A stretch of DNA of 64,000 nucleotides from Corticium candelabrum (taxonomy: Eukaryota; Porifera; Homoscleromorpha; Homosclerophorida; Plakinidae): NCBI RefSeq assembly GCF_963422355.1, contig NC_085101.1:3898617-3962616 (forward strand). The letters run 5' to 3'. A program made the translations under genes and the position numbers. This document shows, piece after piece, positions 24,358 to 32,774 of the stretch. Numbering within the stretch: the stretch's first letter is position 1; each line of letters starts with the position of its first letter. The notes under the pieces were generated by a model that made no database searches, was not told the DNA's origin, and worked only from the letters and a program-made list of their open reading frames with translations.

Positions 24358-24828
24358 GCAGTGTGTTGTGTTTTTTGTTTCTATTATGTTCATGTTGTTG
24401 TCGTTGTTGTGGTGGTGTGGTGGTTTTAATGTTTTTGGGCTCTCCACATGGTTGTGATTAACACTATAGGTTGTTGTCTTTAATAATAATAGTCGTGTCA
24501 TAGCCAGGAGAGTTTCTAGTCTTTTATGTTTTGGTTATTGACATCCAATGTTGTGGTGTGTTGTGTTCGGGGTTAAATTATTGTTTTGCTGAGTGACTTG
24601 AGCAAGCCTCCAGCCATTTGTTTTTTAGTCCTTGAAACTTATCTCTCGGGAAAATAAAGCTGTTGTTACATTCACTGATCCACGTGATGCACTTGGCTGT
24701 CGTCGTAAATATCACAGGTTACTGCAATGTTACTGATTGTCATTGTATGGATGGCAAGCTAATAGCTCTAATTTTGTTTGCTTAGGAGTGTCGTCGATGG
24801 AGCTCACATCAATGTTTCATTTGCCTGA
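11178..24828 (+). CDS. RBM33: RBM33-like RNA-binding protein, 12 exons
   Basis: Exons 11178-11208, 11274-11329, 11439-11477, 11535-11566, 15561-15964, 20087-20674, 20743-20862, 20924-21501, 22531-23103, 23166-23309, 24629-24717 and 24786-24828 (TGA) join in phase to an 898-residue protein. Domain order: acidic N-terminus ([15 protein letters not shown], then DD-rich repeats), His/Pro/Arg-rich middle (RHSPPPPF repeats), Tyr/Asp region with three STSDY repeats, a helix near [11 protein letters not shown], poly-Gln, and an RRM at the extreme C-terminus ([20 protein letters not shown]; then [14 protein letters not shown] and [10 protein letters not shown]). This order matches RBM33, an ALKBH5-linked nuclear RNA-binding protein; human RBM33 is longer (about 1170). 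The donor after exon 5 could also be at 15976, which is likewise phase 1. The weaker points are the exon 5-6 joint and the gtcagg donor at 20675. Confidence 0.75.
11736..11788. repeat. (TG)n directly 5' of SINE copy 1
   Basis: About 26 TG units abut the tRNA-like head that starts at 11789. The same arrangement occurs at the other two SINE copies. Confidence 0.95.
11789..12200 (+). mobile_element. tRNA-derived SINE, copy 1
   Basis: The head GCGATAGCTCAGTTGGTTAGA fits a pol III A box and GCAAGTTCAAGTCACAG fits a B box, in the spacing of a tRNA. The body continues with the segment CTCAGGAGTATAAATGAGTACC shared by copies 1 and 3 (in part by copy 2) and a tail ending near TTAGGATTTTTTA. It is not a working tRNA gene: the cloverleaf arms do not pair. 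It lies in the RBM33-like gene intron. Confidence 0.75.
12203..12368. repeat. (TG)n with TCTG interruptions, 5' of SINE copy 2
   Basis: About 165 bp of TG units, periodically broken by TC, ends exactly where the second tRNA-like head begins. Confidence 0.95.
12369..12520 (+). mobile_element. tRNA-derived SINE, copy 2 (truncated)
   Basis: It repeats the head TGCTATAGCTCAGTTGGTTAG and the B box GCAAGTTCAAGTC, then loses similarity to copy 1 after GACTCAGGAGTATAAATG. Confidence 0.75.
12619..14929. mobile_element. hAT-like non-autonomous element, 2.3 kb
   Basis: Perfect 14-bp terminal inverted repeats (CAGGGTTCTCGCTA) are followed on both ends by GAGCGTGGC-type subterminal motifs. Flanking 6-bp direct repeats GGTCTG sit at 12613-12618 and 14930-14935. 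CAGGG-type ends fit hAT elements, though 8 bp is their usual target size. No transposase-length ORF was found. The interior includes a (TA)n run at about 13030-13066. Confidence 0.65.
14936..15560. other. AT-rich intron sequence
   Basis: No gene or element is recognised here. The stretch at 15140-15480 is very AT-rich. The next RBM33-like exon begins at 15561 after a clear acceptor. Confidence 0.6.
16603..16639. repeat. Perfect 15-bp hairpin
   Basis: CCAGACCGTCTCCCA and its exact complement TGGGAGACGGTCTGG are separated by 7 nt. It is not followed by a T-tract. No element ends were identified around it. Confidence 0.8.
17197..17523 (+). pseudogene. OTU-like cysteine protease fragment
   Basis: A 108-codon ORF. 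Residues 31-43 read [13 protein letters not shown], matching the catalytic Asp-Gly-Asn-Cys block of OTU deubiquitinases (Cys37 would be the nucleophile). A helix-like stretch follows, and the ORF stops long before the catalytic His would come. No adjoining exon was found, and it lies in the same orientation inside the RBM33-like intron. It may be a transposon-borne or retroposed OTU fragment, or one exon of an unresolved gene. Confidence 0.45.
18245..18293. repeat. 18-bp-arm hairpin
   Basis: GTCTATAAACTACTAGTA and its exact complement are separated by 13 nt. Short inverted AACTCAACT-type motifs lie just upstream, so it may be the core of a small degenerate MITE. Confidence 0.75.
19188..19240. 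repeat. (TG)n followed by (GA)n
   Basis: A compound microsatellite in the RBM33-like intron. No gene is associated. Confidence 0.9.
19656..19900. mobile_element. pogo/Tigger-like MITE
   Basis: A 245-bp element flanked by TA on both sides. The left end CTGCAACCTCGATTATCAGG and the right end (complement CAGTACAACCCCAATTATTG) resemble the CAGT...CCTCGATTATC termini typical of pogo/Tigger elements. No ORF. A partial relative starts at 56542. Confidence 0.65.
21502..22530 (+). other. RBM33-like intron 8
   Basis: A 1.0 kb intron between phase-0 exons. It holds a short (TG)n near 21558 and AT-rich unique sequence. No other gene was seen. Confidence 0.6.
23447..23494. repeat. (TG)n directly 5' of SINE copy 3
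   Basis: A (TG)n array ends where the third tRNA-like head begins, as in copies 1 and 2. Confidence 0.95.
23495..24258 (+). mobile_element. tRNA-derived SINE, copy 3, split by a minisatellite
   Basis: The head GGCTAATTGGTTAGAGAG and a degenerate B box (TGAGTTCAAGTAC) are followed by the shared GACTCAGGAGTATAAATGAG segment. At about 23668 a G-rich minisatellite begins. After it (about 24090) come about 165 bp that may be the SINE tail. It lies in the last long intron of the RBM33-like gene. Confidence 0.65.
23668..24089. repeat. G-rich minisatellite (GGTGGAGGATGGGG)n
   Basis: About 420 bp of tandem 14-bp (TGGAGGATGGGGGG) and 20-bp (with GAAGGG) units. The plus strand has dense runs of four to six G, so G-quadruplex potential is high in the pre-mRNA sense. 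The long Pro-rich ORFs on the minus strand here are by-products. Confidence 0.9.
24282..24355. repeat. (TG)n microsatellite
   Basis: About 37 TG units in the RBM33-like intron, just after the SINE-derived block. Confidence 0.95.
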
Positions 24829-26059
24829 TCTACAGTTGTGAGCCCTCAGTTGTTTGGGGAAAACCAATGCGCTAACCACTGAAGAGGCACTGAGTGAGTT
24901 GTGCCACTCCAAGGGCAGTTATTAATAGACAGACTAACACAATATGGTAGCACTGTTTACACATTGGTAGGTAACAGGCTTCTTCTTTCTGTATATTTTT
25001 TCCGATTTTCTGGAAAGAGAAATTTTAATGGTTAGAAGCAGAAGAGATTGAAAAGAGTAATATGATATCAGTAATAACCATTTGTGCCTTCACACATGGA
25101 AAGAACAACCTTGAAGTTTGCTTCACGATAATATTAGTAGACATTGTGTTGCAGGGAGGATATAATACCATGTATGTAGCGATGGCATTTGCATGTTCAG
25201 TGTTATTGGTTTTAGTGGTATGTTGCAATGTTGATATTTGGAGACTGGCCATTTCTTTGTTTGATTAACCAGAAATGGTGACAATTTGGGTGTCGAAGAA
25301 TTAGAAGCAATGGTCAATCAAGGTGAGGTCGTTATGCTTCTCAAATTATTAGGTATGATAGTCTAGTTCATGCACTGCTTGGTTTGAAACAATATTGGTT
25401 GAATCAACGCCAACAACGGATGGCAGAGGTTGACACTAGGCGTTCATTCCTCAAGAGCTGTATGCTCATACACTGTGGAGTGAACATGCACTATGTTCTC
25501 CTGTGGTAGACTGATCTTGATAAAACACGATTTGACTGATATTATAAGAGGCGACACTCTAGCCAAGCTTGAGTAAAGCTTGTCTGACCTCTCTTAGCTA
25601 CGCTTTCAAAATATTTCGCTGTTGGTAGGGTAGGTGTGTCCAGGTCGTTAGCTTTCTGTTGTCTAGATCCTTGCAATACCAACAGTGAGCCTCATGTTGG
25701 AGTCGGTAGGCGTAAAATTCACACGGAATTGAGCATACCACTTCATGAAAGAGAGAGAATTCTTATAGTTCCTTGTCACCAAATCGTCAACTGATTAGCA
25801 TTTGGTATTACAAAGGCGTGCTGATTAGCCTAGCGTCCAGCTGGGCATTTCCCCCTACGAGCCAGCCAAGTGCTCAAATGCCCATCCGATATCGCAAATC
25901 ACAACGCTATATACACGAATGTGGTTGTCTGAGTGTGTTCGTGTGGAGGAGGGCTGCGACTCACGTTTGTATGTACCGTCACAACAGAGCGAGGGAGGCG
26001 AGGGCGTACAGCGGGACATTAACGACACTTTCCTTATCACATGTCATTTACATTAGCAG
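24829..26059. other. Intergenic, no supported gene
   Basis: The RBM33-like 3' flank and the region upstream of the first CARD-GTPase gene. Only short ORFs without recognisable domains are present. Confidence 0.6.
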
Positions 26060-26114
26060 CTTTGCGTTGGTGCCAGTCGGTGCGGCGGTCTAGTTTCTAG
26101 AAAGCAATAGAGAG
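26060..26114 (+). promoter_or_regulatory. Non-coding first exon / promoter of CARD-GTPase A
   Basis: A block reading ...CCAGTCGGTGCGGCGG... then AAAGCAATAGAGAG before a gtaaga donor (26115) closely parallels 30640-30693, where the second paralogue has GTCGGTGCTGCTG... AAAGACAATAGACAG before gtacaa. Both probably mark a 5'UTR exon spliced to the coding exon; here the acceptor is TTTTCTTTAG at 27120. Confidence 0.55.
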
Positions 26115-27148
26115 GTAAGAAAGCGTAATGCTAGTCTTGGATGTAGATACAGTTGCAAGAGAAAAGTTGTTAGACAGTTGCTGGATAGTCATCTAGCTAG
26201 CATGCGCTTTTGAGTGAGTGAAGAGTGAGTTACTTGAGACAGTTGGCCATGCGTCTAGACTCGAAGTCCAGCGTCTCTGGAGCGAACACATGCGGTATTT
26301 GTACCACAAGTAGGCAGCAATAAAGAGGCACTAGCTTGACGCATTTAGTGAATTCTTTTCGACTCGTTTTGAGCCTGGCGTTTGCAGCAATTACAAAACT
26401 TTATTTATTTCTGACATGTCTCGATCGTTTTACTAACATACATGCAGCAAGATGGACTCTAACGGTGCTGCAGGGATGTTTTCAGTAATGAGGTGTCAAG
26501 TCCGATTTAGATGCGATTATACGAGTGCGTGACTCTGTTGTCATGCGTCTGGCTGTCGAAGATATTTCAACTTGTAACACATGATTATAGGCAGATACTC
26601 GGTGTCACTTCGTGTATAACATGCGTGCAGACTTCTAGTTTGATAGATACCGTTATACGTTTAGAGTCTAACAAAAATGTCAACGGAAGTATCGATTGTT
26701 TTACTTAGATCAATGTGTCTCTGTCACAGCAACTGCGTATTTGCTGGAGGGAACGACATCGAACGTGTCGTTTTGTGCTGCTGCTGGCTCGTTATCCCTT
26801 GTCGTGGACATTGTGGTTTATGCTGATTTAAGCTTACAATTAACATCTCATGTTGACAACGGGCATGAACATTTTCGTCATTTTTTGTTAGTTGGGTATA
26901 CTGTGTGCACAAACACCACTACTAAAACATATTGCCTTTGCAGAATTGGCAATTGCTCATAACTAGGAGTGATCCCGCCAGTAGCATCTATACTATAGCT
27001 GTGTACACCTTTAGTCTCATTAGTGAGATAAAATTGGGTGTGTAAATTTGATTATCCAGCACGAAAATGCTATGCATAACCAACTTGGCTTTTGATTTTC
27101 TTCTTTCGCATTTTCTTTAGGTTGTTGCTTGTGTTGTGATCAATCGGA

Positions 27149-28681
27149 ATGTTTGAAAACGCTGCAGTGACTGCACATGCAACTAGTGGGCAGTCAGAGT
27201 TAGACTATGTTTGGGATATCATAAGGCGTGACACTCCAAGCAAGCCCGCATTCATCAGAGCACTGGCTGTCGAAGGAAAGATAATCGACGATTTGATAGA
27301 AAGTGGCTTAGCACTTGATACGATCAAAGCGACAGTTCGTAACGCTATGTCCGAGGGCAGGGAGCGGCAAGCTGAAATTCTCCTCGACAAAATGGCGTCA
27401 AGCAAAGAGCTAACAAGTACAAGCATTTCCTTCATTTTCTCTCAACAACCAGGTATCATCAATATTCTAGAACCCGAACTTGCTAATCGAATTTGCAGAC
27501 AAGTCGATTCGAAGCTAGACGCTTTAGCTAATTCTACAGCAAACTGGTTGTCGAAAGAAAGGAACGCAACCGTAGACAGAGCGTTTCAGGACTTTGTTGC
27601 AACAAGGCAAAGTGACCGTCCGTTGACTATACTGTGTACAGGACAAGCGGGAGTTGGTAAGTCAACTCTAGCCAATGCATTGGGAGGCCACAACGTTGCT
27701 AAGAAAATGAGAGGAGGTAATGTCGGTACTCTTGAAACGACCGAAATGTTTTTTCAAGGCGCAGATAATCCTTTCGTTTTCTGGGATACAAGAGGATTGA
27801 TGCCTCACCAAAGAACACAAAACGAATTCATCGATATGGCAGAGAAGATTAAAGAAGAGGGCAAAGATGTCGATCTTTTGATTCTTTGCTACTCAGCTAC
27901 TGCAACTCGTGATTGTCCAGAAGACGGAGATATCATTAAATGTCTTACCAAAGTATTTGGCAAAGAGATTTGGTGTCGTACTGTTATTACTCTTACTCGA
28001 GCCAATTTGGTGCTAAATCCAGAGAAGAAAATTACTACAGCCGAATATTTTCACGATGAGGGCATCACAAAGACGAAAGCGTACTTTCGACGTCTTCTTA
28101 CTAGCAAAGCAAATCTCACTAAGCAAGAAGCAGAGGATGTTCCTTGTGTGCCGGTTGGCAGAGAAGCGGATCCTTTTCTTTGCGATGGCACAGAATGGAA
28201 GAAAGAATTTTGGCTGACGTGCCTTGGAAGGCTTGGAAGGCTGCCTGCAGACGTGCAGGGGATCATGGCACTATGTGAGATTCAGTTTGGCGAATCTTTG
28301 CAAACCCGTGACAAAGTTCGAGTGCTGCGTAAGACGGCCGAGCCATCAAAACTAACTGCGGGTAGTAACTGGATTACTCGTAGTGTAGGTGCTGCCATTG
28401 GTAGAGTAGCAAGAATGCTACAACCAAGAGCTGTAACAAGATCCCCAAGGAAAGCAATTTTTACTAAATGGTGGATCCTCGTTGCAGTATGTGGTGCTGT
28501 GCTGTGGTACTACTCGTTACATTCACCCCCTTACGTGAAAGAACGTTTCCATAACTCGAAAGAACGTTTCCATAACACGAAAGAACGTTTCCATAACTCG
28601 AAAGAACGTTTCCATAACTGGAAAGAACGTTTCCATAACTGGAAAGAACGTTTCCAAAACTTGACAGAACTTCGTAAATAA
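27149..28681 (+). CDS. CARD-like/AIG1-type GTPase A with TM anchor and heptad tail
   Basis: A single coding exon of 510 residues. Residues 20-108 look like a CARD (helical, with FIRALAVEGKIIDDLIESG and RQAEILLDKM). The G domain follows: P-loop GQAGVGKST (165-173), DTRG (213-216) and LTRAN (282-286) in an FGKEIW...VITLTRAN context typical of the AIG1/Toc34/GIMAP class. Residues 441-457 are a likely transmembrane helix, and 464-505 are six heptads KERFHNx. It probably binds GTP and sits on a membrane, possibly signalling through CARD contacts; the role is inferred. The start follows an acceptor at 27120, and the ATG is the first in the exon. A paralogue lies at 31021-32478. The TAA stop overlaps AATAAA. 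Confidence 0.85.
   Translation: MFENAAVTAHATSGQSELDYVWDIIRRDTPSKPAFIRALAVEGKIIDDLIESGLALDTIKATVRNAMSEGRERQAEILLDKMASSKELTSTSISFIFSQQPGIINILEPELANRICRQVDSKLDALANSTANWLSKERNATVDRAFQDFVATRQSDRPLTILCTGQAGVGKSTLANALGGHNVAKKMRGGNVGTLETTEMFFQGADNPFVFWDTRGLMPHQRTQNEFIDMAEKIKEEGKDVDLLILCYSATATRDCPEDGDIIKCLTKVFGKEIWCRTVITLTRANLVLNPEKKITTAEYFHDEGITKTKAYFRRLLTSKANLTKQEAEDVPCVPVGREADPFLCDGTEWKKEFWLTCLGRLGRLPADVQGIMALCEIQFGESLQTRDKVRVLRKTAEPSKLTAGSNWITRSVGAAIGRVARMLQPRAVTRSPRKAIFTKWWILVAVCGAVLWYYSLHSPPYVKERFHNSKERFHNTKERFHNSKERFHNWKERFHNWKERFQNLTELRK
28538..28663 (+). repeat. In-frame 21-bp tandem repeat encoding KERFHNx heptads
   Basis: Six 21-bp copies (AAAGAACGTTTCCATAACTCG type) stay in frame at the C-terminus of CARD-GTPase A. 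Only the seventh residue varies (S, T, S, W, W), and the last unit is changed to KERFQNL. The near identity of the copies points to recent expansion. Confidence 0.95.
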
Positions 28682-28689
28682 AGAACAAT

Positions 28690-30639
28690 AAGATGTCTAC
28701 AGTTACAAAACTGAGCGGGTATCCATGTCAATTGCTATATGTATAGCACGTTTCATTGAGTCCTAATGCAATGTCTAACCTTGCAAGGAAAAAACTGCAA
28801 TTTGATTATAGTTTTACTTGTATTTATAGCTTATCATCTCATGTAATAGCAATTTGTTACTTGATCTAAATCTGTAAACTGTTTACTTTATTAAATGTTG
28901 TCAAGCCAATTTGGAGTATGGTTGCAAAATACACTAACTAGTCTCTCGTTTGAATGTACTTCTGAAGTCAAAATAACTAAATCCGCAGCTTGAATAATAA
29001 TTGTCCAACTTTCTGTTTGCAAGTGTGTTTGGTTAATTTTGCATCTCTTTCTGTGATACGACGTCACATTTTACTAAACTGCATTATTTTATGAATTTAG
29101 GAATTTACATAAATTATACTGTTGCTAACTCCATCGTCACAAGAGTAGATTGCAAAATTCGAATCTGTTTCACTATCTGCGTATTGACAAGCGTCTGTAC
29201 TTGCAATGGAGAACTGTTGCTGAATTCCTGCCTTTTGAGGTTACTTGAATCTTGAAAATGATACGACTGTTGACTATAATTTTGACTGGCAAAACAAATC
29301 AGAGCAGAAGTTATAGTATTGCACAAGTGCTACTAGTAAATAAACAATTGCGAATGAGTATCTGCAATAACATCAATTTGGTTAGGTAATGTGTGATCTT
29401 GTCTAGAAATTACTAGTTGATTTTATTGTTATTAAGTTGTGCAACTTGTTGGTAGTGGCATATCACTTCAGTATCTAGTAATTAACACAGGGTTGGTGCC
29501 CTCCGCTATATCTAGCGCGTTTTTAGGTATCGGATGGGAAACGACGTTTAGATATAAGAGTCAGCCACACTAGGGAGACTATCAGTCTGATTTAGGACCG
29601 TAATTTTGCGCATTTTTTCGACGACAGGCAACATGTCGCGAAAACAGGCCGCTATTATACATGATCTATATCATCAATCCTGTAAAGGGCCGTTTGTTTC
29701 TTTCTCTACGGCTCATTCATCATCATCATCATCATTAATTAATTAACAAGTTAACTAAGCGTCAATCTTAAGGCTTGATTACTTAGCAATCTACAGTACG
29801 AAGACGGACAGATACAAAATTCAATCTGTTGGCGATTGAGTGGGAGAGCGCAAATCGTCTGATAAGCAACAACCGGCACGCTCTCATGCAGAGTATCAAT
29901 TTGCTATCTCTGCATCAAACAGCTCCGCTTCTACTGTACGTTTGTAATTTGTCCAAAGGCAACACAAATTAACATTGGAAGGGTTTGAAAATGAGTTTGC
30001 TCATATAGAAGGTAGTAGTCGAAACGTTTGTGAAAAACTAGTTGTGAGTGCGGTCAATTATTGTTATGTCATTTTATCCAGTCAACTATTTTGGAATTCT
30101 GAGCTAAAACATTTACCAGTCGTGTTGGTGCACTCGATCTTTTCGTGATGAAGTAGGTAATTTATCCATTACTTTAATCAGTAGATATGCAGTCCTTTTT
30201 GTACAGATGTGTTGCTTGTGTAATGGCACAATTCTCTTGCCCACGTTCCAGCTATATCAACTCCAGATCTGTTGTAGATCGATACAAAGTTTGTTTCTAC
30301 CAATTCTTGGTTTGCGCTGTCCTTGACTATTGGTTATCGTTGTGCATGTGTTACAAGTTGCATGCATGTATTATCTAACTGCCCCAAGCAATAGTCATGT
30401 AATTAGTTGATAAGGTAGACGTCAGTATGCATGAGAAATTGCTGTTACTTAGCCTCTCATCATTATGCCTAATTTCTTTAACTTAATAAAACTTCTATGT
30501 GTCAATATGTACTTATAAGGTAAGATTACACTCTACTTCTCCGAAATGTTGTTGCACATATAATTACTGAAATGAGGGAGTGACGTGAAGCATCAATCCA
30601 CGTTTCGTATCAAACGCTATTTACGTTTTGGTTTACCAG
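28690..30639. other. Spacer between the two GTPase genes
   Basis: AT-rich with short ORFs only. I see no gene, element ends or notable repeat besides a (ATC)n run at about 29718-29735. Confidence 0.6.
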
Positions 30640-30693
30640 TCACCAGTCACGGTAGTCGGTGCTGCTGTTTGCATTTTGAAAGACAATAGACAG
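30640..30693 (+). promoter_or_regulatory. Non-coding first exon / promoter of CARD-GTPase B
   Basis: Aligns by eye with 26060-26114 (shared GTCGGTGC and GACAATAGACAG/GCAATAGAGAG before a splice donor). Probably the 5'UTR exon of the 31021 gene; its acceptor would be at 30993 (TACGCCCAG) or 31019. Confidence 0.5.
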
Positions 30694-31020
30694 GTACAAA
30701 TTCTTGTTTAGACGTCAGTTGTAACTTTCAGCAACTGGACATACGAGACAACGTGTTTTTGTTAGTCGTATTAGAAACAGAGCGCATGCACTCCTAAAGC
30801 ATGCACTGGAGTGCTGTTATTAATTAAACAAACACAAAACGTAATATTTATCTTCTACTGAACGTTGCAAGCTGCAATGAGGTTTTTGTTAAGTTGACGT
30901 AGATTGCAGAGTGTCTCTATAGTCAGTGAGTTTAATTAACACAAAAATACGTAACCGAACCGCAGTAACTTCTTGCTTTTATGTTACGCCCAGATTGTTT
31001 TTGTCTTGGCAACAACCAGC

Positions 31021-32478
31021 ATGTCCCAAAGCACAACAGGAAGTGACTCGATTGCACAGCCGACTGATACTATACAATCAGTGTCAGACGATGTGTGGAA
31101 TATTATAAGAGAGGACCGTCCAAGCAAAGATGCATTCATTAGAGCTCTGGCTGTCGAAGGAAAGGTAATTGATGCCCTACTAGAAAATGGTATAATTGAA
31201 GACGAATTAGTCAAAATGGCAGTTCGTGAACCAACGAAAACTCGGGAATACCAAGCGGAAGTCATTTTCGAAAATATGAAGACAAACAAAAAGCTAGCCA
31301 TTAGAACTCTTGTATTCATTGCTCTAGAAATACCCGGCATCATCAATATTCTTTCTCCGGAACTCTGGAAACAAGTTCTTCGTCATGTTAAGTTACTGTC
31401 TACCATGCTAGACAATTGTTCTGAGATTCAACAGCTGCTAAGAAAAGAGGAGGGCAGCGTCGTTGAAGCAATTGAAGCCTTCAGGGAAGAAGCACGTTCA
31501 ATAACAATATTGTGCACAGGTTCATCTGGTGTTGGTAAGTCTACTCTAGTGAACGCATTAGCAAATACTTTGGGACTTAAACGATTAGCAAGAGCAGAAA
31601 GAGGAGGTGAAGGCGTTACAACAGACGTATCCTCATTTGACTTTAAAGTGAAGTCTGGAGACTTGAGTATTTGCTGTACATTTTGGGATACCCCTGGATT
31701 TACGCTTTCTGATGATATTCCAAAGAAGTTTAGAAATATAGCACAACAAATCAAAAGAGCTCAAAAAGATGTTGATCTTCTACTCCTTTGTTGCGCGGCT
31801 GATTCAACTCGCAACGATCGTGTAGAAGAAAATATAATCCAAAGCCTTACTAAAGAATTTGGCAAAGAAATTTGGTCTCACACCGTTATAGTTCTTACTA
31901 GAGCCAACCTGATCATAGATCCAGAAAAGGTAGAAACATCAGCAGAATATTTTCACGACCAAGGTATCACGGTCAAGAAAAAGTTTGTTCGCCGAGTTCT
32001 TTCAACTTCTAGAAGCCAATGTAAAAATGGCTTAACTCCAACGGAAGCTGAAGGTGTTCCTTGCGTGCCAGTTGGCAGGCAAGCAGACGATCTTCTTTTT
32101 GACGGTACAGAATGGAGAAAGGAGTTCTGGCTCACTTGCATTGGCAGAGTTCCAGCAGATGTGCAAGGTCTTATTGCAAGATGGGGATTAGAAGAGAGAA
32201 GGAACTTAGCTCAATCTATAGAAATACATGACCTGCTTCGAGTCTTATTCAATCAACCTGGACTGATTAAGTTTATTTGCCAAGTTGCTGTAGGCGGTGC
32301 TGCCGCTGTCGTCAGGGCAGGTAGAAACGTCGTTGGACCTCTAAGTGCTGCTACAATAGCCCAAGCCGTAACCGATGTGGCAGTACAAGCAGTTGCTGGT
32401 GGAGTGATAGGTGGAGTGATAGGCCAAGTCGGCGGTGCCGCAGTCTGTCTTCTAGTCGGACACTTACGTAACATGTAG
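31021..32478 (+). CDS. CARD-like/AIG1-type GTPase B, Gly/Ala-rich hydrophobic C-terminus
   Basis: 485 residues when started at ATG 31021; a longer in-frame start at 30973 probably reads across the splice acceptor. Residues 25-112 match the CARD-like region of GTPase A (RALAVEGKVIDALLENG). G motifs: GSSGVGKST (167-175), DTPG (223-226), LTRAN (292-296), with FGKEIWSHTVIVLTRANLI and a shared PCVPVGRQAD block. Instead of a TM helix plus heptads, the tail (about 421-481) is Gly/Ala/Val-rich (GGVIGGVIGQVGG), suited to inserting in or lying on a membrane. It is a tandem duplicate of 27149-28681 in the same orientation. GTP binding is well supported. A defence or death role is inferred from the CARD-like fold only. 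Confidence 0.85.
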   Translation: MSQSTTGSDSIAQPTDTIQSVSDDVWNIIREDRPSKDAFIRALAVEGKVIDALLENGIIEDELVKMAVREPTKTREYQAEVIFENMKTNKKLAIRTLVFIALEIPGIINILSPELWKQVLRHVKLLSTMLDNCSEIQQLLRKEEGSVVEAIEAFREEARSITILCTGSSGVGKSTLVNALANTLGLKRLARAERGGEGVTTDVSSFDFKVKSGDLSICCTFWDTPGFTLSDDIPKKFRNIAQQIKRAQKDVDLLLLCCAADSTRNDRVEENIIQSLTKEFGKEIWSHTVIVLTRANLIIDPEKVETSAEYFHDQGITVKKKFVRRVLSTSRSQCKNGLTPTEAEGVPCVPVGRQADDLLFDGTEWRKEFWLTCIGRVPADVQGLIARWGLEERRNLAQSIEIHDLLRVLFNQPGLIKFICQVAVGGAAAVVRAGRNVVGPLSAATIAQAVTDVAVQAVAGGVIGGVIGQVGGAAVCLLVGHLRNM

Positions 32479-32774
32479 GAAAAATATTAATAGGGTAATG
32501 ATTTGTTAGCTTTGATAAAGATTAGATTGTATTTTACATGACAATCTCAAAAAGAGACACATTGCAATTTGCCTAATTAACCTGTTTGCTTGCATTCATA
32601 GCTGATATTGCCTAGAAGTGCTAATCTGATTGCTACATTACGGTAGATTGTGTCATCAGTTACCATTGTATGTAAATACATATATTTACAATGAAATTTG
32701 ATTTCTGCCCTAGACAAGCATCTAACTTCATATTTCTGACATTTTATGCTGTTTTTGAGAGTTCATTGAGACTA

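Noticed and set aside
30973-31020. Upstream start adding 16 residues to GTPase B
   Set aside because: The segment contains likely splice acceptors and has no match in paralogue A; ATG 31021 is preferred.
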